Shown: positions 61,175 through 64,000 of the stretch, in pieces | Layout: every line of letters begins with the position of its first letter | Position numbering within the stretch: position 1 is the first letter of the stretch | Source of the DNA: Mycobacterium dioxanotrophicus | Lineage (GTDB): Bacteria; Actinomycetota; Actinomycetes; Mycobacteriales; Mycobacteriaceae | Direction: 5' to 3' | DNA length: 64,000 nt | Assembly: GCF_002157835.1 (NCBI RefSeq) | Contig: NZ_CP020809.1 | Span: 930,001 to 994,000 of the forward strand | Notes under the pieces: generated by a model | What the model was told of the DNA's origin: nothing | Databases searched by the model: none | What the model saw: the letters and a program-made list of their open reading frames with translations, nothing else | Position numbers and translations under genes: made by a program

Positions 61175-61669
61175 ATGACACTTGTCGATCCGGCGTACCC
61201 GCCGAGTCGCAAGGCGCCGCTGGTGTGGGCGCTGGGTGCCGCCATCCCGTGGGCCATGCTGGTTCCGGCCCAACTGATCTGGCTGCTGGTGGACCGGCGG
61301 ATGCTGTGGCTGCACGGCGTGGTGGCGGCCGCCAGTGTGGTGGCGATCGTGCTGTTCGTCGTGGTGGTGCCGCTGTGGCGGTACCGGGTGCACCGCTGGG
61401 ATGTGCAGATCGATTCCCCGACGCCGGCGGTCTACACGCGGTCGGGTTGGCTCGTGCAGGAACGCCGCATCGCACCCATTTCTCGCGTGCAGACCGTCGA
61501 CACCCATCGCGGGCCTTTGGACCGGCTGTTCGGCCTGGCCAACGTGACGGTGACGACGGCATCGTCGGCCGGCGCGGTGCGAATCGTGGCGCTCGACGCC
61601 GACGTCGCCGACCGCGTGGTCGCCCGGCTCACCGACATCGCGGCGATCGGCGAACAGGACGCGACGTGA
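61175..61669 (+). CDS. PH domain-containing membrane protein (YdbS-like)
   Basis: 164 residues. Two membrane helices (about 16-36 and 43-63) precede a bacterial PH (bPH2) domain with GWLVQERRIAPISRVQTVDTHRGPLDRLFGLANV. Family function is poorly known. ATG 61175; its stop overlaps the GTG of the next gene (GTGA), as in ydbS-ydbT pairs of Bacillus, whose products act together at the membrane. Confidence 0.87.
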   Translation: MTLVDPAYPPSRKAPLVWALGAAIPWAMLVPAQLIWLLVDRRMLWLHGVVAAASVVAIVLFVVVVPLWRYRVHRWDVQIDSPTPAVYTRSGWLVQERRIAPISRVQTVDTHRGPLDRLFGLANVTVTTASSAGAVRIVALDADVADRVVARLTDIAAIGEQDAT

Positions 61670-63138
61670 CCGAACACCTGCCCGACGGCCGGCCGCAGTG
61701 GAGCAGGCTGAGTCCGCGCATGCTGCTGGTTCATCCGGTTCATGAAGTGCTGCAACAGATTCCGCTGCTGGTCGGATCGGTGGTGCTGGGCTCGGCGACC
61801 GGAAACCCGCTGTGGACCGTCGCGGCGGTGGCGCTCATGGTGGCGTTCGGCCTGGCCCGCTGGTTCACCACCAGCTACCGGATCGAACCAGGGGAGGTGC
61901 AGCTGCGCACCGGTGTGTTGCAGCGCAAGACACTCTCGGTGCCGCGCAACCGAATTCGGTCGGTGTCCACCGACGCCCGGCTGCTGCACCGGCTGCTGGG
62001 CCTGACCGTGCTGCAGATCAGCACGGGCCAGGAAGCCAAGGGAGACACCAAGTTTGCCCTCGACGCGGTGGAAGCCGGAGAGGTGCCGCGGCTGCGGGCG
62101 ATCCTGCTCGCCGATGCCGTGCCCGTGGCCGACGACGCCCCGCCCGGCCAGGAGCTGGCTCGCTGGCAGCCGTCGTGGCTGCGGTACAGCCCGCTGAGCT
62201 GGACCGGGCTGGCCATGATCATCACCGCCGTCGGAGTCCTGTATCAGGCGGGAATCGGTGTCGCGCTGGATAATTCGCAGTTGGCCCGATCCGGGCTGGA
62301 CGTCGCCCAACGGTTGGGTGTGGCTGTCACGGTCGCCGTCGTGGTGGTGGCGCTGGTGACCCTGTCGGTGGTGCTCTCGGTGCTGCAATCCTTGATCGCC
62401 TACGCGAATCTGGTGCTGCGCCGCGACGCGGACGTGCTGCATCTACGGCACGGGCTGCTGCGGGTGCGCGAACACACCTACGACATGCGCCGGCTGCGGG
62501 GCGGCACGCTGCGTGAACCGCTGCTGGTCCGGATGTTCGGCGGGGCCCGGCTGGACGCGGTGATGACCGGCGTCGGCGGTGAAGGTCAGGCGTCGCTGCT
62601 GCTGCCACCCTGCCCGGCCGATACCGCCCGCGACGTGCTGACCGACCTCATCGAACAGCCCGACGCGGTGGCCGGGCCGCTGCGCTCCCACGGCCCGGCG
62701 GCCGTGCGCCGACGCTGGACCAGGGCGCTGGCGGTACCGGTGTTGGCCGTGCCGGTGCTGCTCGTCGTCGGGGTGCCGGCCTGGGTGTGGATCGGGTGGG
62801 CTGTAGCCACCGCGGGTGCGATCGCCGTGGCCGCCGACAGAGCCCGGGCGCTGGGGCACCGCGTGGACGAGGGCTGGCTGGTGGCGCGGGCCGGCAGCCT
62901 GGAACGCCGTCGCGACTGCCTGGATACGGCCGGCATCATCGGCTGGACCGTGCGGCAGACCCTGCTGCAGCGTCGCGCCGGGGTGGCGACGCTGATCGCG
63001 GCCACCGCGGCGGGGCAGAAGCACTACCGGGTCATCGACGTCCCCGCCGATCAGGCCTGGTCGATTGCGGCGTCGGCGACCCCGTGGCTGGCAGGCAGTG
63101 CCTGGTCGGAGGGCTTGGCGCGTCCTGACTTGCGCTGA
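61666..63138 (+). CDS. PH domain-containing membrane protein (YdbT-like)
   Basis: 490 residues with several membrane helices and two to three bPH2 domains: YRIEPGEVQLRTGVLQRKTLSVPRNRIRSV (about 65-95), LHLRHGLLRVREHTYDMRRLRG and a third near the C-terminus (EGWLVARAGSLERRRDCLDT). Partner of the preceding protein. GTG 61666 is set by the overlap. In Bacillus, YdbS/YdbT confer resistance to an amyloliquecidin-type bacteriocin; the role here is unknown. Confidence 0.87.
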   Translation: MTEHLPDGRPQWSRLSPRMLLVHPVHEVLQQIPLLVGSVVLGSATGNPLWTVAAVALMVAFGLARWFTTSYRIEPGEVQLRTGVLQRKTLSVPRNRIRSVSTDARLLHRLLGLTVLQISTGQEAKGDTKFALDAVEAGEVPRLRAILLADAVPVADDAPPGQELARWQPSWLRYSPLSWTGLAMIITAVGVLYQAGIGVALDNSQLARSGLDVAQRLGVAVTVAVVVVALVTLSVVLSVLQSLIAYANLVLRRDADVLHLRHGLLRVREHTYDMRRLRGGTLREPLLVRMFGGARLDAVMTGVGGEGQASLLLPPCPADTARDVLTDLIEQPDAVAGPLRSHGPAAVRRRWTRALAVPVLAVPVLLVVGVPAWVWIGWAVATAGAIAVAADRARALGHRVDEGWLVARAGSLERRRDCLDTAGIIGWTVRQTLLQRRAGVATLIAATAAGQKHYRVIDVPADQAWSIAASATPWLAGSAWSEGLARPDLR

Positions 63139-63163
63139 CCCGGCGGGCGTTTACTGTCGCTGC

Positions 63164-63979
63164 ATGGCAATCGGTGGTGTGCTCTTCGACATCGACGGCG
63201 TGCTCGTCACGTCGTGGCAGCCCATTGCCGGGGCGGCCGAAGCGTTGCAGGTGCTCGAGGATCATCAGATCGCCCGGTCCTATCTGACCAGCACCACCAC
63301 CCGCACCCGCGCGCAGATCGCCGAGTTGCTGACCGCCGCAGGCATGGACGTCGCGGCCGACGAGGTGATCACCGCCGCGGCGCTCACGGCGGACTACGTG
63401 CGCCACACATATCCCGACGCCCGATGTTTCCTGGTCAACAGCGGGCAGATCGGCGAGGACATGCGCGGCATCGACCTGGTGTACTCCACCGAGTTCACCG
63501 GGCCGCGGGCCCCCGAGACACCCGACGTGGTGTTGCTCGGCGGTGCCGGGCCGGAATTCAGCCATCTGACGCTGAGCTGGGTCTACGACTGGATGGTCCA
63601 GGGGGTCCCCGTCGTGGCCATGCACCGCAGCACCTCGTGGACCACCACCGACGGGGTGCGCGTGGACACCGGCATGTATCTCCTCGGCATGGAGGAGGCC
63701 TCGGGGCGCAAGGCCACCGCCGTCGGCAAGCCCGCGCCCGAGGGATTCCTGGCCGCGGCCAACCGGCTCGGAGTTAACGCCGACGAGATGTACATGGTGG
63801 GCGACGACCTCAACAACGACGTGCTGGCCGCCCAGGTGGTCGGCATGACCGGCGTGCTGGTACGCACCGGAAAATTCCGGCAGGCCACGTTGGACCGTTG
63901 GGCCGCAGACGAATTCGCGATGCAGCCCAATCATGTCATCGACTCGGTCGCCGACGTGCCCGAGCTGTTGGGCCTGTAG
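63164..63979 (+). CDS. HAD-superfamily IIA phosphatase (LHPP/NagD-like)
   Basis: 271 residues. Motif I FDIDGVLV (8-15) gives nucleophile Asp9 and acid Asp11; motif II is in YLTSTTTRT, motif III lysine in VGKPAPEGF, and motif IV GDDLNNDV. A C2-type cap lies between II and III. Resembles the LHPP (phospholysine/phosphohistidine/pyrophosphate phosphatase) branch. ATG 63164 follows the PH gene by 25 bases. The last 21 bases of the window after the stop show nothing. Confidence 0.9.
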   Translation: MAIGGVLFDIDGVLVTSWQPIAGAAEALQVLEDHQIARSYLTSTTTRTRAQIAELLTAAGMDVAADEVITAAALTADYVRHTYPDARCFLVNSGQIGEDMRGIDLVYSTEFTGPRAPETPDVVLLGGAGPEFSHLTLSWVYDWMVQGVPVVAMHRSTSWTTTDGVRVDTGMYLLGMEEASGRKATAVGKPAPEGFLAAANRLGVNADEMYMVGDDLNNDVLAAQVVGMTGVLVRTGKFRQATLDRWAADEFAMQPNHVIDSVADVPELLGL

Positions 63980-64000
63980 CCGGGCGCGGCCAGTTTGACG

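Overview
The window is high-GC actinobacterial DNA, most likely from an environmental, steroid-degrading Mycolicibacterium. The evidence is a KstR2-controlled set of cholesterol ring-degradation genes whose proteins read as close relatives of M. tuberculosis Rv3556c-Rv3565, an AAA-pssA-psd-moeA block matching Rv0435c-Rv0438c, two mycofactocin-type SDRs, a WS/DGAT acyltransferase, many GTG starts, 4-nt ATGA/GTGA overlaps between adjacent genes, and several start codons placed 7 nt after a TANNNT -10 (leaderless transcripts). Fifty-two supported protein genes plus one tentative 17-codon leader ORF are listed. I saw no rRNA, tRNA, CRISPR array, insertion sequence or phage gene.

1-7.4 kb: the 3' part of a cytochrome P450 gene faces a minus-strand unit of DeoR regulator, APC permease, FGGY kinase, GlpA-like dehydrogenase with a BFD iron-sulphur tail, and a second FAD protein. 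It looks like a polyol or amino-polyol oxidation route. 7.4-11.3 kb: a tandem-domain CMD protein and two mycofactocin-type SDRs, divergent from a TetR gene over two palindromic operators, then an alpha/beta hydrolase. 11.3-16.4 kb: a LysR regulator divergent from MHS transporter, 3-hydroxybutyrate dehydrogenase and acetoacetyl-CoA synthetase, a complete ketone-body route.

16.4-23.2 kb: aspB, then a histidine-ammonia-lyase-family enzyme without the Ala-Ser-Gly cofactor triad, divergent from an IclR gene followed by a four-gene OpuC-type betaine importer. I consider this a candidate uptake-and-cleavage system for a betaine such as ergothioneine. 23.2-29.8 kb: fadE33, fadE32, fadE31 and fadD3 (minus) and fadE30 and ipdF (plus), diverging at a KstR2 box. 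29.9-37.1 kb: a five-gene unit (SWIM protein, DUF5691, MoxR ATPase, DUF5682, VWA protein) resembling E. coli yehLMPQ, of unknown function. 37.2-42.0 kb: a two-component system, a DUF4173-type membrane protein, an isochorismatase-fold protein and an AmiS/UreI channel.

42.1-43.9 kb: kstR2-fadA6 behind a second KstR2 box. 44.0-48.7 kb: a degenerate SodC-like lipoprotein, an APC permease, a TetR regulator and a WS/DGAT gene. 48.7-53.7 kb: a molybdenum hydroxylase with fused iron-sulphur and Mo subunits plus its FAD subunit, a CDF metal exporter and a SRPBCC protein. 53.7-61.1 kb: a CDC48-like AAA ATPase, pssA, psd, moeA, a ThrE-type exporter and an SDR. 61.2-64.0 kb: two bacterial PH-domain membrane proteins and a HAD-IIA phosphatase. 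Genes are packed tightly; no gene-free stretch exceeds about 250 bases. Functional calls come from reading the proteins against remembered families; no database search was run.
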